Part shown: in pieces, positions 1 to 8,544 of the stretch
How positions within the stretch are numbered: position 1 is the stretch's first letter
How the letters are laid out: every line of letters starts with the position of its first letter
Assembly: GCA_963782185.1 (NCBI GenBank)
Contig: CAWAJB010000027.1
Coordinates: forward strand, 372,001 to 436,000
Source: RYN-230 sp963782185
GTDB lineage: Bacteria > Actinomycetota > Actinomycetes > Streptosporangiales > Streptosporangiaceae
Direction: 5' to 3'
Length of the DNA stretch: 64,000 bases
Position numbers and translations under genes: made by a program
Notes under the pieces: generated by a model
The model's database searches: none
Told to the model about the DNA's origin: nothing
The model's input: only the letters and a program-made list of their open reading frames with translations

Positions 1-54
1 CCGGCCCCGCGATCGTTTCGCAGCGGGTAAGCCGGCCCGCCGGTAAGACCGTTT

Positions 55-879
55 GTGCGCGTGGGAACCTCGCATCGAACCGCCGTGGGTGCGCGCACGT
101 GTCCATGGTCATGCGGACAGATCGCGCCCTGGCCGCGGGCCGGCTGCGCGCACGTCCTGCCCGGGTCCGGCCCCCGGCACGTGCACGGCACCACCGCACC
201 GGGACCGCGGGGGCTGCTGGCCGGGCGGCTGTCCGGAGCGGAGTGCGTCTGGTACCGGGACCGGGTCCTGCGGCGGTACCTGGTCACCCGGATCCGCTAC
301 ACCAGCGATGACTGGATGGAGGTCGACGTCGAGGCCGAGGAGCAGATCTGGTCGTCGGACACCGGCCCGTTCGGGCTCAGGGACGAGACCGGCAGCGTCC
401 TGGTCGCCCCGGCGCTGCTGGACCACACCCTCAACGCCTTCGGCCATCCCGCGCAGCGGGTGCTCGACGAGATCCGCGAGGAGGGCGGCGAGCCGCGGCG
501 CTGTCAGGCCGGACGGCTGGGCGTCCTGCTCGACCAGGGCGTGCTTCCCCGTGACGTGCTCGGCCAGTTCGCCGGGCCCAGCGCCCGGACCACGGGCTAC
601 CGCGTCTGTGAAGACATTCTCCGGCCCGGCCTTGCGTTCCATGTGTTCGCCGTGCCAGGCGACCTGGACGGCCAGCCCATGATGGCGCAGCGTTACCAGG
701 ATGTCTGGTCGGTCTCCGCCGCGCCCATGCCGGTGGCCCTGGCCGAGGGCGGGCGGCGGGCGAAGGCGTGGGCGGTCCGGTTCGGCCTGGCCGGCGTGGC
801 ACTGTTCGCCGCGTCGCAGCCTTGGTGCAGGACGTGTGTAGGTGATGTGGAGGTCGATGAGGACGGGTTGCGCTGGTGA
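55..879 (+). CDS. GIDE-domain membrane protein (bacterial MULAN-like), start uncertain
   Basis: The frame encodes up to 274 residues. Residues 59-70 carry a Pro/Leu-Ser-Gly-x-Glu-Cys-x-Trp-Tyr-Arg signature, followed by a segment ending in PFGLRDETGSVLV. This layout matches the GIDE domain that bacteria share with the eukaryotic MULAN E3 ligase; bacterial members lack the RING finger and their role is unknown. A hydrophobic stretch near residues 236-254 should be a C-terminal membrane anchor. Family members normally also have an N-terminal membrane helix, and none is visible here. The frame is closed by a stop at 28-30, so the gene may be truncated at its 5' end or the first 45 residues may not be translated. 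The next gene starts 20 bp downstream in the same direction. Domain call is from pattern recognition; start confidence is low. Confidence 0.6.
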   Translation: MRVGTSHRTAVGARTCPWSCGQIAPWPRAGCAHVLPGSGPRHVHGTTAPGPRGLLAGRLSGAECVWYRDRVLRRYLVTRIRYTSDDWMEVDVEAEEQIWSSDTGPFGLRDETGSVLVAPALLDHTLNAFGHPAQRVLDEIREEGGEPRRCQAGRLGVLLDQGVLPRDVLGQFAGPSARTTGYRVCEDILRPGLAFHVFAVPGDLDGQPMMAQRYQDVWSVSAAPMPVALAEGGRRAKAWAVRFGLAGVALFAASQPWCRTCVGDVEVDEDGLRW

Positions 880-899
880 TACCCGGGTAACGGAAGCCC

Positions 900-2105
900 A
901 TGACCCGTCCCGGCGCAGAAGCGGACCCAGCTGATCGCGGACCCGGCGACGCGGCCGCCGGGCCCGGGCCCATCCCTCCGCGGGAAACCGCCCGGCAGCC
1001 GGTCCCGGTACGCACGATCCTGGCTGCGATCGGTCTGGTCCTGGCCACCGCGGCGCTGCTGCTCCTGATCCGCGACATTCAGCGGGTCCTGATCTGGATC
1101 ATCATCGCGGGCTTCTTCGCTGTCGCCGTCTACCCGGTCGTCAGCTGGGTCGAGCGGCACCTGCCCTGGTGCCGGCGGTCGCTCGCGACCCTGGTGGTGT
1201 ACCTGCTGCTCGTGGTGCTCATCGGCGGGCTGGTCACGCTGTTCGCCGTGCCGCTGGCCCGGGAGGGGACCTCCCTGGCCCAACAGCTGCCCGCGCTGAT
1301 CAACGATGCCCGCGCAGGCCGGGGCCCCGTCGGTCACCTGCTCGACCGGACCGGAGTTCTCGGCTACATCCAGCAGAACGACAGTAAGATCCGATCGTTC
1401 GTCGGCAGCCTGGGGGCCCCTGCGCTCGGGTTCCTCAAGACCGCGGCGACCGGCGTCGCCGCCACGATCACCATCTTCGTGCTGTCATTCCTGATGGTCG
1501 TCCAGGGGCCGAAACTTGTGCACGGCACTCTCGCCCTCTTCCCGGACGACCGTGCTCGCCGCATCCGGGCGGTGGGCACCGCCTGCGCCAAGACCGTCAC
1601 CGGGTACATCTCCGGCAACCTGCTCATCAGCGTGATCTGCGGCGCGGCGACCTATGTGGTCCTGGCGGTCCTCGGCATCCCGTTCAGCGGGCTGATCGCG
1701 CTGTTTGTCGGTATCTGCGACCTGATCCCGCTCGTCGGCGCAACCCTCGGCGCCGTCGTGGCCGGGCTGGCCGCGTTCATCTATTCGGTACCGGCCGGCA
1801 TCATCGTGGTCGTCTTCTTCGTGGTGTACCAGCAACTGGAGAATCACCTGCTGCAGCCGCTCATCTTCTCCCGCACCGTCCAGCTCAACCCGCTGACCGT
1901 TCTCATCGCGATCCTGGTCGCGGTCGAACTGGCCGGCCTCGCCGGCGCACTGCTGGCCATCCCCGTCGCGGCCATGATCCAGATCATTCTCCGTGACCTG
2001 TGGGAGCAGCATCGCAGCCGGCGCACACCCGGACCCCAGTCCAGGGAAAGCCCCGCGCCGGGCTCACCGGCACCCGACGCCGGCGCAGCGCCCCCACCCG
2101 GCTAG
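900..2105 (+). CDS. AI-2E family transporter (UPF0118 permease)
   Basis: The 401-residue protein has about eight hydrophobic helices and the conserved C-terminal region of the AI-2E transporter family, including the stretch QQLENHLLQPLIFSRTVQLN followed by a Pro-Leu segment. Members are inner-membrane permeases; only a few have a demonstrated substrate (autoinducer-2 in Escherichia coli, Na+/H+ exchange in others), so the substrate here is unknown. The length is normal for the family, with a Pro-rich disordered tail after residue 370. The ATG at 900 follows a GGAAG ribosome-binding sequence. It lies 20 bp after the preceding gene and may be cotranscribed with it. Confidence 0.88.
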   Translation: MTRPGAEADPADRGPGDAAAGPGPIPPRETARQPVPVRTILAAIGLVLATAALLLLIRDIQRVLIWIIIAGFFAVAVYPVVSWVERHLPWCRRSLATLVVYLLLVVLIGGLVTLFAVPLAREGTSLAQQLPALINDARAGRGPVGHLLDRTGVLGYIQQNDSKIRSFVGSLGAPALGFLKTAATGVAATITIFVLSFLMVVQGPKLVHGTLALFPDDRARRIRAVGTACAKTVTGYISGNLLISVICGAATYVVLAVLGIPFSGLIALFVGICDLIPLVGATLGAVVAGLAAFIYSVPAGIIVVVFFVVYQQLENHLLQPLIFSRTVQLNPLTVLIAILVAVELAGLAGALLAIPVAAMIQIILRDLWEQHRSRRTPGPQSRESPAPGSPAPDAGAAPPPG

Positions 2106-2192
2106 CGGGACCACGTGCCGCGCGGCGGCGGCCGGCCCGCCGCCCACGGCCGGCGCAACCGCGCCATCGCGCCGGGAAAAGGCGCAGATTGG

Positions 2193-2222
2193 TTGACAAA
2201 TCCGGCTGATCTGGGTTAGGCA
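2193..2222 (+). promoter_or_regulatory. Candidate sigma-70-type promoter for the beta-helix gene
   Basis: A consensus TTGACA box at 2193-2198 is followed after 18 bp by TAGGCA at 2217-2222, close to the actinobacterial -10 form. It sits in the otherwise gene-free gap before the start at 2355, giving a leader of about 125 bases. This is a sequence match only. Confidence 0.42.
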
Positions 2223-2354
2223 GTTCAGTGCTGTGGGGAACCGGCCGGCCGGGGTGCGCTGACCAAGGCCGGCCACCGGGCTTGCCGTTGACGCCGGGCG
2301 GGGGAGGACTCGGGCCCATAGCACTTGCCCGGCCCAGGGGGAAGGTGGGGGCAC

Positions 2355-3641
2355 ATGAGGTCATTCAAGGCTGGCCTGATCACGAGTTCGCTGGTCACAC
2401 CGTTGCTGGTGGCGGGGGCGATGCTGGCGCAGGCCGGACCGGCCGCGGCGGGCACGGGTTCGCCAGGCCACGGCCAGGCCCTGTTCGTGTCGAAGAACGC
2501 GACCCCAAACGGGTCCGGCCAGTCCTGCCACTCGGCCAGGTACCGAACCATCCGGTCCGCCCTCAAGGCGGCACAGGCGTGGTCGGCCGTGGTGGTCTGT
2601 CCAGGGGTCTATCACGAGCAGGTGGTCATCAAGAAACCCGTGGCGCTGATCGGCCTGCGGGCGACCATCGACGAAACGGGGGTCACACCGAAGTTCGTGG
2701 TTGAGCCGCCCGGTGCCGGGAAGCTGACCATCTTCGCCGGCGTGGTGGCGGTCAGCTCCCACGTGCGCATCCAGGGCTTCACGGTCAGGAACGCGCTGGG
2801 CGAGGGCATCCTCGCCGCGGGGGTGCGCGGCACCATCAGCGACATCACCATCAAGCACAACGCGGTGGTGCACAACGATCTCGGCGGCGGCGTCCCGCCC
2901 GCCTCGGCCTACTTCGAATGCCAGGCAGAAGGGCAGGTTCCCGGTGACTGCGGGGAGGGTGTGCACTTCCTGTCCGTCGCGGATTCCCGGGTGAACGGCA
3001 ACTTCATCGCGCACAACTCGGGCGGGGTGCTGCTGACCGACGAGACCGGGCCGACCCATAACAACGTCATCGAGAACAACGTGGTGACCCGCAACGCCTC
3101 CGACTGCGGAATCACGGTGCCCGGTCACAATCCGGCCGCGCTGAACAGCAAGGGCCAGCGGCAGCCTGCCGTGGCCGGCGTCTACGACAACGCCATCGTG
3201 CACAACGTGATCACCAGCAACGGCCTCAAGGGCGAGGGCGCGGGAGTGCTGTTCGCCAACGCCGGGCCAGGCACCGCGTCGTACGACAACCTGGTCGCCG
3301 GCAACTTCATCGCAGGCAACGAGCTGTCCGGCGTGACCATGCACGCGCACACCCTCGCGCCAGGGCAGTTCGAGGACCTCAGCGGCAACAAGATCATCGG
3401 AAACAAGATCGGGACGAACAACACCGGCGGCGATCCGCTGGACGCACCCGCCTCGCCAACGGACATGAAGACCACCGGCGTCCTCGTGTTCTCCGGCGGC
3501 ACCCCGGTGCGGACCGTGATCGCGCACAACCACATCTTCGACAACAAGATCGGCATCTGGCTCAGCAAGCCGGTGAAGGCGTTCGGCCTCGGCACGAACT
3601 CCTTCCACCACGTGACCAGGCCGATCTCGGCCGGCCACTGA
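2355..3641 (+). CDS. Secreted right-handed parallel beta-helix protein
   Basis: The ATG at 2355 is chosen because it follows a long G-rich ribosome-binding stretch and opens a clear Sec signal peptide: Arg and Lys at residues 2 and 5, then a hydrophobic core and an Ala-rich cleavage region near residue 30. The mature part carries repeated Asn/Val/Ile rungs such as HNAVVHNDLGGG, NFIAHNSGG and NVVTRNASDCG, typical of pectate-lyase-like parallel beta-helix (NosD/PbH1) proteins. The 428-residue length fits. Such proteins are often polysaccharide lyases, epimerases or surface adhesins; no catalytic signature was recognised, so the activity is open. The gene has its own promoter candidate and an 11 bp terminator stem just downstream, so it is probably monocistronic. 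Confidence 0.85.
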   Translation: MRSFKAGLITSSLVTPLLVAGAMLAQAGPAAAGTGSPGHGQALFVSKNATPNGSGQSCHSARYRTIRSALKAAQAWSAVVVCPGVYHEQVVIKKPVALIGLRATIDETGVTPKFVVEPPGAGKLTIFAGVVAVSSHVRIQGFTVRNALGEGILAAGVRGTISDITIKHNAVVHNDLGGGVPPASAYFECQAEGQVPGDCGEGVHFLSVADSRVNGNFIAHNSGGVLLTDETGPTHNNVIENNVVTRNASDCGITVPGHNPAALNSKGQRQPAVAGVYDNAIVHNVITSNGLKGEGAGVLFANAGPGTASYDNLVAGNFIAGNELSGVTMHAHTLAPGQFEDLSGNKIIGNKIGTNNTGGDPLDAPASPTDMKTTGVLVFSGGTPVRTVIAHNHIFDNKIGIWLSKPVKAFGLGTNSFHHVTRPISAGH

Positions 3642-3659
3642 ACCCAGGGGTGCGGTAAA

Positions 3660-3695
3660 CCAGGGGCGGCTCCTGTCACCAGGGGCCGCCCCTGG
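3660..3695 (+). terminator. Intrinsic terminator-like hairpin after the beta-helix gene
   Basis: A perfect 11 bp GC-rich stem (3660-3670 with 3685-3695) encloses a 14-base loop, starting 19 bases after the stop codon at 3641. No U-tract follows, which is common for actinomycete terminators. Confidence 0.6.
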
Positions 3696-4233
3696 CATCT
3701 GCTGCTGCCGCCTCAGCTTCTACCGCGGGACCGCTATGCGGACGTACTCGCCCATCACGGCTGTTTCGAGATCGTTCCAGGGCCAGCGCTGGCCGTTCCC
3801 GGGCTGCCGGGGCGTGATAGCACGACCCCGGTTCCGGGCGCTCAGCTGGGACGACCAACACGCCCTCGGCCAGGAGAGCCTCATGCGCTGCCCGGAACGC
3901 CTGGCGCCCGGCTGGTGTGCCGCAGTACACGGTGGCGTGAATCAGTATCTCCTTGATCTCCTCGGCCCATACGCCTGGCGATCGCGCCCTTCACATAGAT
4001 GCCCAGCTCGTCGGGCCGCCCCAGCGCTGTCAAGATCGCAAGATTCAGCATGCTCCGTGTCTTGCGGTCCAGACCTGGCCTGCTCCACGCGTACCCCCAC
4101 GCCCACTCAGTCACGACGCGCTGGAAGGCCATCATGAACTCGTCGGTGTCAGCGAGGTTCGCGTCGACGTACTCAGCGCCCAGGACATCCCGGCGCGCTT
4201 GAAGGCCCTGTCGAACAGTTCGCTCTCGGCCAT
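3676..4233 (-). pseudogene. Frameshifted 4-carboxymuconolactone decarboxylase family gene
   Basis: Read from the ATG at 4233, which follows a GGAAAGGAG ribosome-binding site, the gene starts MAESELFDRAFK. It then needs a one-base frame change near 4195 to continue as DVLGAEYVDANLADTDEF and FQRVVTEWAWGYAWSRPGLD, the classic carboxymuconolactone decarboxylase (CMD) core. A second frame change near 3965 is needed to reach EEIKEILIHATVYCGTPAGR. Intact members decarboxylate 4-carboxymuconolactone in the beta-ketoadipate pathway or act as AhpD-like peroxidases. All conserved blocks are present in order, so this is a recently broken gene or carries two sequencing errors. Its 3' end runs about 50 codons past the usual family end, into the inverted-repeat arm. 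Confidence 0.82.
3756..3818. repeat. Left arm of a 62-63 bp imperfect inverted repeat
   Basis: This segment is the reverse complement of 4555-4616 with a few substitutions and one indel. The inner 38 bases (3781-3818 against 4555-4592) match at 37 positions. The pair encloses about 740 bp holding most of the broken carboxymuconolactone decarboxylase gene. The left arm overlaps the C-terminal extension of that gene. Confidence 0.85.
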
Positions 4234-4771
4234 GGTGGGCGACTCCTTTCCGGGCGCCGGCGGCACCGATGCGAGGCTGCGGACGGCGCGGACGGCAGGC
4301 CGATCATCGTTGATGTCGGGGCTACTGTCTGGCATCGCTCCTGGTGCTGTCCAACTTCCTGATAGCTGCCCTGCCCCCTGCGAGCGGTTGCCCCGGGGGG
4401 CTGGCGCGGGTGGCGGCCAGGCTGGCGACGCCGAGCGCGGCGATGCCGGGCAGCGGCGAGCCGTCCAGGGCGGTGACGTGCCGCTCGATCGTTAGGTGGA
4501 CCTGGCTGCCGTCAGGGTTCCGGCCGCCGCGGACCGTCTTGCCCGGGACACAACATCACGCCCCGGCAGCCCGGGAACGGCCAGCGCTGACCTAGAACGA
4601 TCTTGAAGCAGCCGTGACTCGCCCATGCCGTCAAGCCCGGGCAAGCCAATATGCACCTTCTGACCCGGACGGGGTATCAGAACGGCAAGATCTGACTCTT
4701 ACAGGGCAGGGATCGGCGATAGACGGGACTGCCGTTGCACCTGAGGGTCAGCGGGGCATTCGGGAGGACGG
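4234..4771. other. Gene-poor stretch with a short coding-like remnant and the right repeat arm
   Basis: No complete gene is supported here. On the minus strand about 4325-4535 an open stretch has strong G/C third-position bias (containing HLTIERHVTALDGSPLPGIA), suggesting a remnant of an unrecognised coding sequence. It lacks a start, being preceded in frame by a stop. The right arm of the inverted repeat lies at 4555-4616. The final bases hold a GGGAGG ribosome-binding site for the CotH-like gene. Confidence 0.5.
4555..4616. repeat. Right arm of the 62-63 bp imperfect inverted repeat
   Basis: Reverse complement of 3756-3818; both arms can encode the same peptide segment HAPAARERPAL in outward directions. 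It lies between the CMD pseudogene and the CotH-like gene. No transposase is present between the arms. Confidence 0.85.
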
Positions 4772-6259
4772 ATGGACGCGACGAGCGGGGCGGCACCCAC
4801 GGCGCAGGCTAAGGACGAGTTCTTTGCGGCCAGCATGCACATGTTCCACATCACGGGCTTCCCGCAGCAGCCCGGTGTGCTGACACACGAGGCGGACGCG
4901 CCGCGCGGCGCACGGCTGGATGTGTGGCGCACCGACCCGGCCGACGATCAGCACATCCCCGGACCAGGTGCCGGGGGCGTCGCGTTCAGCACGCAGGGCT
5001 TCTGCCTCGAGAACAGTGGCAACCGCACCCTGCATGCCCCGAAGAGATCATGGAAAATCTCTCTCAAGCACAGCGGCGACCACCTGGCCGGAATGACGTG
5101 CGTCAATCTCAAGTCGATGTACAACGATCCTTCGCAAATGCGGGAAGCGTTTGCCTGGCACCTCTTCCGCAATGCAGGCGTGCCTTCAGCGCGGCACACC
5201 TACGGAAAGCTCGCATTCGACGCAACTTACTATGGCCTTTTCTCTGTTATCGAGCAGGTTGACAGGAGATTCCTCAAAGATCACTTCGGTGATAACGATC
5301 GCGGCAACCTCTACAAGGCCTATTGCGGGGACGTCGGATGCGCGACCCTGGAACACCGGGCCGGCCGCGACGGTGACGACAGCGGGCGCCAGTACTTTAC
5401 GGCCGACGACGATGAACGGACCTACCGGCTCAAGACCAACAAGGACGACCGGGACGCAAACACCTACGATGACCTGGCGAAGTTCATCGCGGCGATCAAC
5501 GGCACGGGACTTCCCGGCGGAGACGGGCGATTCGACACCGATGCCTTCCGGGAGTCGGTCGACGGCATCATGAACGCGCACGCCTTCCTCAGATGGGCGA
5601 GCGTCAACGTGCTGCTCGGCAGCTGGGACAACTACTACGCCACCCCGTCCAACTACTACCTCTATAACTCTGGGCGGCTGGGCGCTGAAGACGACTTCAT
5701 GCACTCTCCGTATTTCACATTCATTCCCTGGGACTACGACAACTGCCTGGGTATTGACTACTTCGGCACGCAATGGCAGTACACCGACATTCTCGACTGG
5801 CCAGGAAACACCAAGAAATACTGGCGCTACCACGCAACGTCACGCATACCGCTGGTCCAGAACCTGCTGCGCAACCGCGATTACCGCGATTATTACCTGG
5901 ACTACCTGGAGCTCCTGCTGGATACCCAGTTCAATCCGGACGCGTTCGGCGAGCGGATCGCGGCCGACTCCGACGACGGGCTGTGGGGCCGTGTACGCCA
6001 GGCCGCCTATCTCGAATCGGGCACGCCTTACGGCCAGCCGTTCACCGGCCGCCAGTTCACCAACGATGAGGTCTACCTGAGCGGCTGCAAGCAAAACGAG
6101 CTCCGCCGCGGGCAGGAAAAGTCCGAAGGCATCGTCCATTACGTCCGCATGCGGCGCGACAGCGCGCGCCAGCAACTGGAGCAGGCGCGGAAGGCGACGC
6201 CGCGCGCCCCGCACGAAGGGGGCTTCCCGGCCACCATGGAACCTCTGCCGCGAGCGTGA
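4772..6259 (+). CDS. CotH-like kinase family protein
   Basis: The 495-residue protein carries the CotH kinase region: a Lys-Ser-Trp-Lys block near residue 90, a Met-Tyr-Asn-Asp-Pro-x-x-x-Arg-Glu block, YYGLFSVIEQVDRRFLKDHF, and the acidic FIPWDYDNCLG motif near residue 325, which corresponds to metal/ATP-binding aspartates. CotH of Bacillus phosphorylates spore-coat proteins; actinobacterial members are mostly uncharacterised and may phosphorylate surface proteins. There is no obvious signal peptide, unlike many CotH proteins. The ATG at 4772 follows GGGAGGACGG. The next gene starts 24 bp downstream with a strong ribosome-binding site and is likely cotranscribed; it may encode a partner or substrate. 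Confidence 0.85.
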   Translation: MDATSGAAPTAQAKDEFFAASMHMFHITGFPQQPGVLTHEADAPRGARLDVWRTDPADDQHIPGPGAGGVAFSTQGFCLENSGNRTLHAPKRSWKISLKHSGDHLAGMTCVNLKSMYNDPSQMREAFAWHLFRNAGVPSARHTYGKLAFDATYYGLFSVIEQVDRRFLKDHFGDNDRGNLYKAYCGDVGCATLEHRAGRDGDDSGRQYFTADDDERTYRLKTNKDDRDANTYDDLAKFIAAINGTGLPGGDGRFDTDAFRESVDGIMNAHAFLRWASVNVLLGSWDNYYATPSNYYLYNSGRLGAEDDFMHSPYFTFIPWDYDNCLGIDYFGTQWQYTDILDWPGNTKKYWRYHATSRIPLVQNLLRNRDYRDYYLDYLELLLDTQFNPDAFGERIAADSDDGLWGRVRQAAYLESGTPYGQPFTGRQFTNDEVYLSGCKQNELRRGQEKSEGIVHYVRMRRDSARQQLEQARKATPRAPHEGGFPATMEPLPRA

Positions 6260-6283
6260 CGGGACAAGCCGGGGAGGCTGGCC

Positions 6284-7252
6284 ATGGCTGCCACGCAGGG
6301 CCTGATGCAGCAGCTTGAACTGGTGAGGGAAGCGAAGCTCTTCGACATCCTCGCGGGCAGGCTGGATCCGAGGCTGGAGGCCAGCGGCGTGCTGGCCAGG
6401 GACGGGCTGTTCTACGTGATCTTCGACAACCTCCCGCACATCGCGTGTGTCGGCGCCGAACTGTCCTGCGCCGCCACGGCCAATCACGTGATCGAACATG
6501 ACCGGGGCCACCGCCGCGGTTTCGAGGACATCGCCTACGACTCGCGGAACGGCCGTTTCTACGTCCTGATCGAATCGCTTCCCCGCGGTCGCGCGACGTT
6601 CATGGCCGCGGTGCAGGAGTATGACATTAATTTCGGCTATATCGGCACTGCCTGGCTCGACTTCCCGCTCGACCGGCCGAACAAGGGGCTGGAGGGCCTG
6701 ACCTGCGTGCACCGCGAGGGGCGGACGTACCTGCTTGGGCTCTGTGAGGGCAACCGGTGCCAAGGGGGTGCGGCAGGCCGCGTCCCCGGAGGCGGGCGGA
6801 TCCACGTGTTCCAGCGCGGACGCCACCACTGGCACCGCGTGGCCAAGGTCCGGCTGCCGGAAACGGTCCTGTTCGTGGACTACAGCGGCATCGCGGTGAA
6901 CGGCGACCGGATGGCGGTTGTATCGCAGGTCTCATCGGCGCTGTGGGTTGGCAACCTCGCGCCATCCGGCTGGGAGGTCACCGGCGCCGGCACGAGCTAC
7001 GCGCTCCCGAGAGATGCTGACGGCGGCATCCTGTACGGCACGGCCGAGGGAGTGTCATGGCTAGCACCGGACCAGGTGGTCATGGTCTCGGACAAGGCCA
7101 AACCAGAACAGGACCGCCGCTGCCGGGCCAAGGATCAGTCGATCCATATCTTCCGCATCCCCCCGCCGGCCAGCCCTGACCCGGCCAGTTCCGGGCCGCG
7201 GGATCAGGCTGGCGGCCGTCCGGCAGCCGGGGACAGCTCGGCGATGCGCTGA
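6284..7252 (+). CDS. Hypothetical protein, probable beta-propeller-like, partner of the CotH gene
   Basis: The 322-residue protein has no family I can name with certainty. It shows repeated strand-like units (RFYVLIESLP, GLEGLTCVH, RTYLLGLCEG, FVDYSGIAVNGDRMAVVSQ, GVSWLAPDQVVMVSDK) resembling SdiA-regulated or esterase-like beta-propellers, including a Gly-Leu-Glu-Gly-Leu motif found in such proteins. A pair of Cys near residue 155 could be metal-binding or disulfide-bonded. The ATG at 6284 has a GGGGAGG ribosome-binding site. It follows the CotH-like gene by 24 bp, suggesting a shared transcript. Its 3' end overlaps the convergent TIM-barrel gene by 49 bp. Confidence 0.6.
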   Translation: MAATQGLMQQLELVREAKLFDILAGRLDPRLEASGVLARDGLFYVIFDNLPHIACVGAELSCAATANHVIEHDRGHRRGFEDIAYDSRNGRFYVLIESLPRGRATFMAAVQEYDINFGYIGTAWLDFPLDRPNKGLEGLTCVHREGRTYLLGLCEGNRCQGGAAGRVPGGGRIHVFQRGRHHWHRVAKVRLPETVLFVDYSGIAVNGDRMAVVSQVSSALWVGNLAPSGWEVTGAGTSYALPRDADGGILYGTAEGVSWLAPDQVVMVSDKAKPEQDRRCRAKDQSIHIFRIPPPASPDPASSGPRDQAGGRPAAGDSSAMR

Positions 7253-8277
7253 GATATGAGCATCGCACTGTCGCTCAGCACCGAGAGCCAGTAGTTCATC
7301 CGCTCGGCATTGGTGGTGTCTGTCCAGTGCGGGAACAGCGATGCGGCGTCAGCGAGTGGCAGCCGGCCTTCGACCTGGTGAATCTCCAGCGTGAACGATA
7401 CTGCCGCGGGGCGGCATGCCCCGATGGCCGCGGACGCGATGGAGGCCAGGCCGCCCGGCCCGTACATCATCGTCAGTGATTCACGGCCCTGGTAGCTGAA
7501 GGGAATCGGGAGCCGCGCCAGGAAGCTGAAGTGATCCGCGAGGCCTGGGATGAGGGGATGCCCATCGTGCAGGTGGAAGTGGAGGTGCTTGCCGAGCCGG
7601 CCGATCGAACGTGTGACGTCGAGCAGGTCCGCCGTAGCCTCTGCGACCGCAGCCTGAACGTCGGCGACTAGATCGGGCAACCGCGCGTCAGCCGGGCTAA
7701 GGTCCCTGAGGCTCAGCCCAGGATGGCGCTGTGCGAACCTGGCGGCTGCCTGCCTGATGCCGATGTGGCCGACGTCGATGCAGCAACTCACCCGCTCCGC
7801 TTCCTGGAGCCGCTCCGCCACCTCGACGAACCAGCCCGGCTCCAGGCCGGCGGCGTACTCGAGAAAGAGGAAGGGACTGCCCGGCCGCTCACACAGGCGC
7901 GCATTGAGCTCGCGCATCACGGCCACCAGGCGGTCAGTCTGCGCTCCCATCTCACGCTTGTCATGGACGACCAGGCCGGCCACGCGGCCAGCGAATCGGC
8001 CGGCGAACTCTGCGACCACGGCGCGGCTCTGCTCGTGCAGGAGATTGGTGCTGCGGTTCAGGTGGACCACAGGCAGGCGGGGATGGGGCGGCACGAATTG
8101 CAGAACATGATCAAGTTCACCTGGCGTGCCGGCGTACACCTCGGCGGCCAGGCCCGTCTGGGCGAAACGGAGCCCCGCGAGCCGCAGGAGCGCATCGTCG
8201 CCTGCGACACGTCGCTGGAACAGGGCATGGACGGGCCCAGGCACCAAACCCTGGCCACCTGGCCGGTCACGATTCAT
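7204..8277 (-). CDS. TIM-barrel (xylose isomerase-like) family protein
   Basis: The ATG at 8277 is preferred over upstream in-frame codons because GGGTGAAG precedes it by a few bases. The 357-residue product has the pattern of sugar-phosphate isomerase or endonuclease IV-like barrels: a strand ending in VVHLNRS, FLFLEYAAGLEPGW, CIDVGHIG with a putative metal-binding Asp-x-Gly-His, and HLHFHLHDGHPLI with a histidine cluster. These His, Asp and Glu residues would form a divalent-metal site. Substrate is unknown. The gene is convergent with and slightly overlaps its upstream neighbour, and is divergent from the methyltransferase gene across a 363 bp regulatory gap. Confidence 0.62.
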   Translation of the reverse strand: MNRDRPGGQGLVPGPVHALFQRRVAGDDALLRLAGLRFAQTGLAAEVYAGTPGELDHVLQFVPPHPRLPVVHLNRSTNLLHEQSRAVVAEFAGRFAGRVAGLVVHDKREMGAQTDRLVAVMRELNARLCERPGSPFLFLEYAAGLEPGWFVEVAERLQEAERVSCCIDVGHIGIRQAAARFAQRHPGLSLRDLSPADARLPDLVADVQAAVAEATADLLDVTRSIGRLGKHLHFHLHDGHPLIPGLADHFSFLARLPIPFSYQGRESLTMMYGPGGLASIASAAIGACRPAAVSFTLEIHQVEGRLPLADAASLFPHWTDTTNAERMNYWLSVLSDSAMLISQRIAELSPAAGRPPA

Positions 8278-8384
8278 GATCTTCACCCTACGCCGTCGTA
8301 GCTGGCGGGGCGGACTGCAGTACGGCATGCGGGAACCAGCCCGGGCTAAGCCGGCGGATTTACGGAGTGCCCCGTTAACGAGAG

Positions 8385-8412
8385 CGGATAGAGCAAGGAA
8401 AGAGGATGTCAA
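8385..8412 (-). promoter_or_regulatory. Candidate promoter for the TIM-barrel gene
   Basis: Minus-strand TTGACA at 8412-8407, 16 bp spacer, TATCCG at 8390-8385, about 107 bases upstream of the start at 8277. The -10 box is weak. Confidence 0.3.
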
Positions 8413-8525
8413 GAATTGAATTGAGGGACAGCAATAAATCCTCTTCCGCCACCACGGCATCATGGCCAGCGTTCCGTCACATGGAGAACATTAGCCGGCC
8501 GCCATGGACCCCAAAAAGTTACACC

Positions 8526-8544
8526 CGGTTAACACATTTAACCG
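8526..8544. promoter_or_regulatory. Perfect operator-like dyad CGGTTAA-N5-TTAACCG
   Basis: Seven-base arms in perfect inverted symmetry flank a 5-base spacer (cacat) inside the low-GC divergent gap, about 97 bp before the methyltransferase start. The size and symmetry suit a dimeric regulator. No regulator gene is adjacent. Confidence 0.5.

Noticed and set aside
2361..3698. 445-codon minus-strand frame
   Set aside because: Antisense shadow of the beta-helix gene, which has a signal peptide and repeats.
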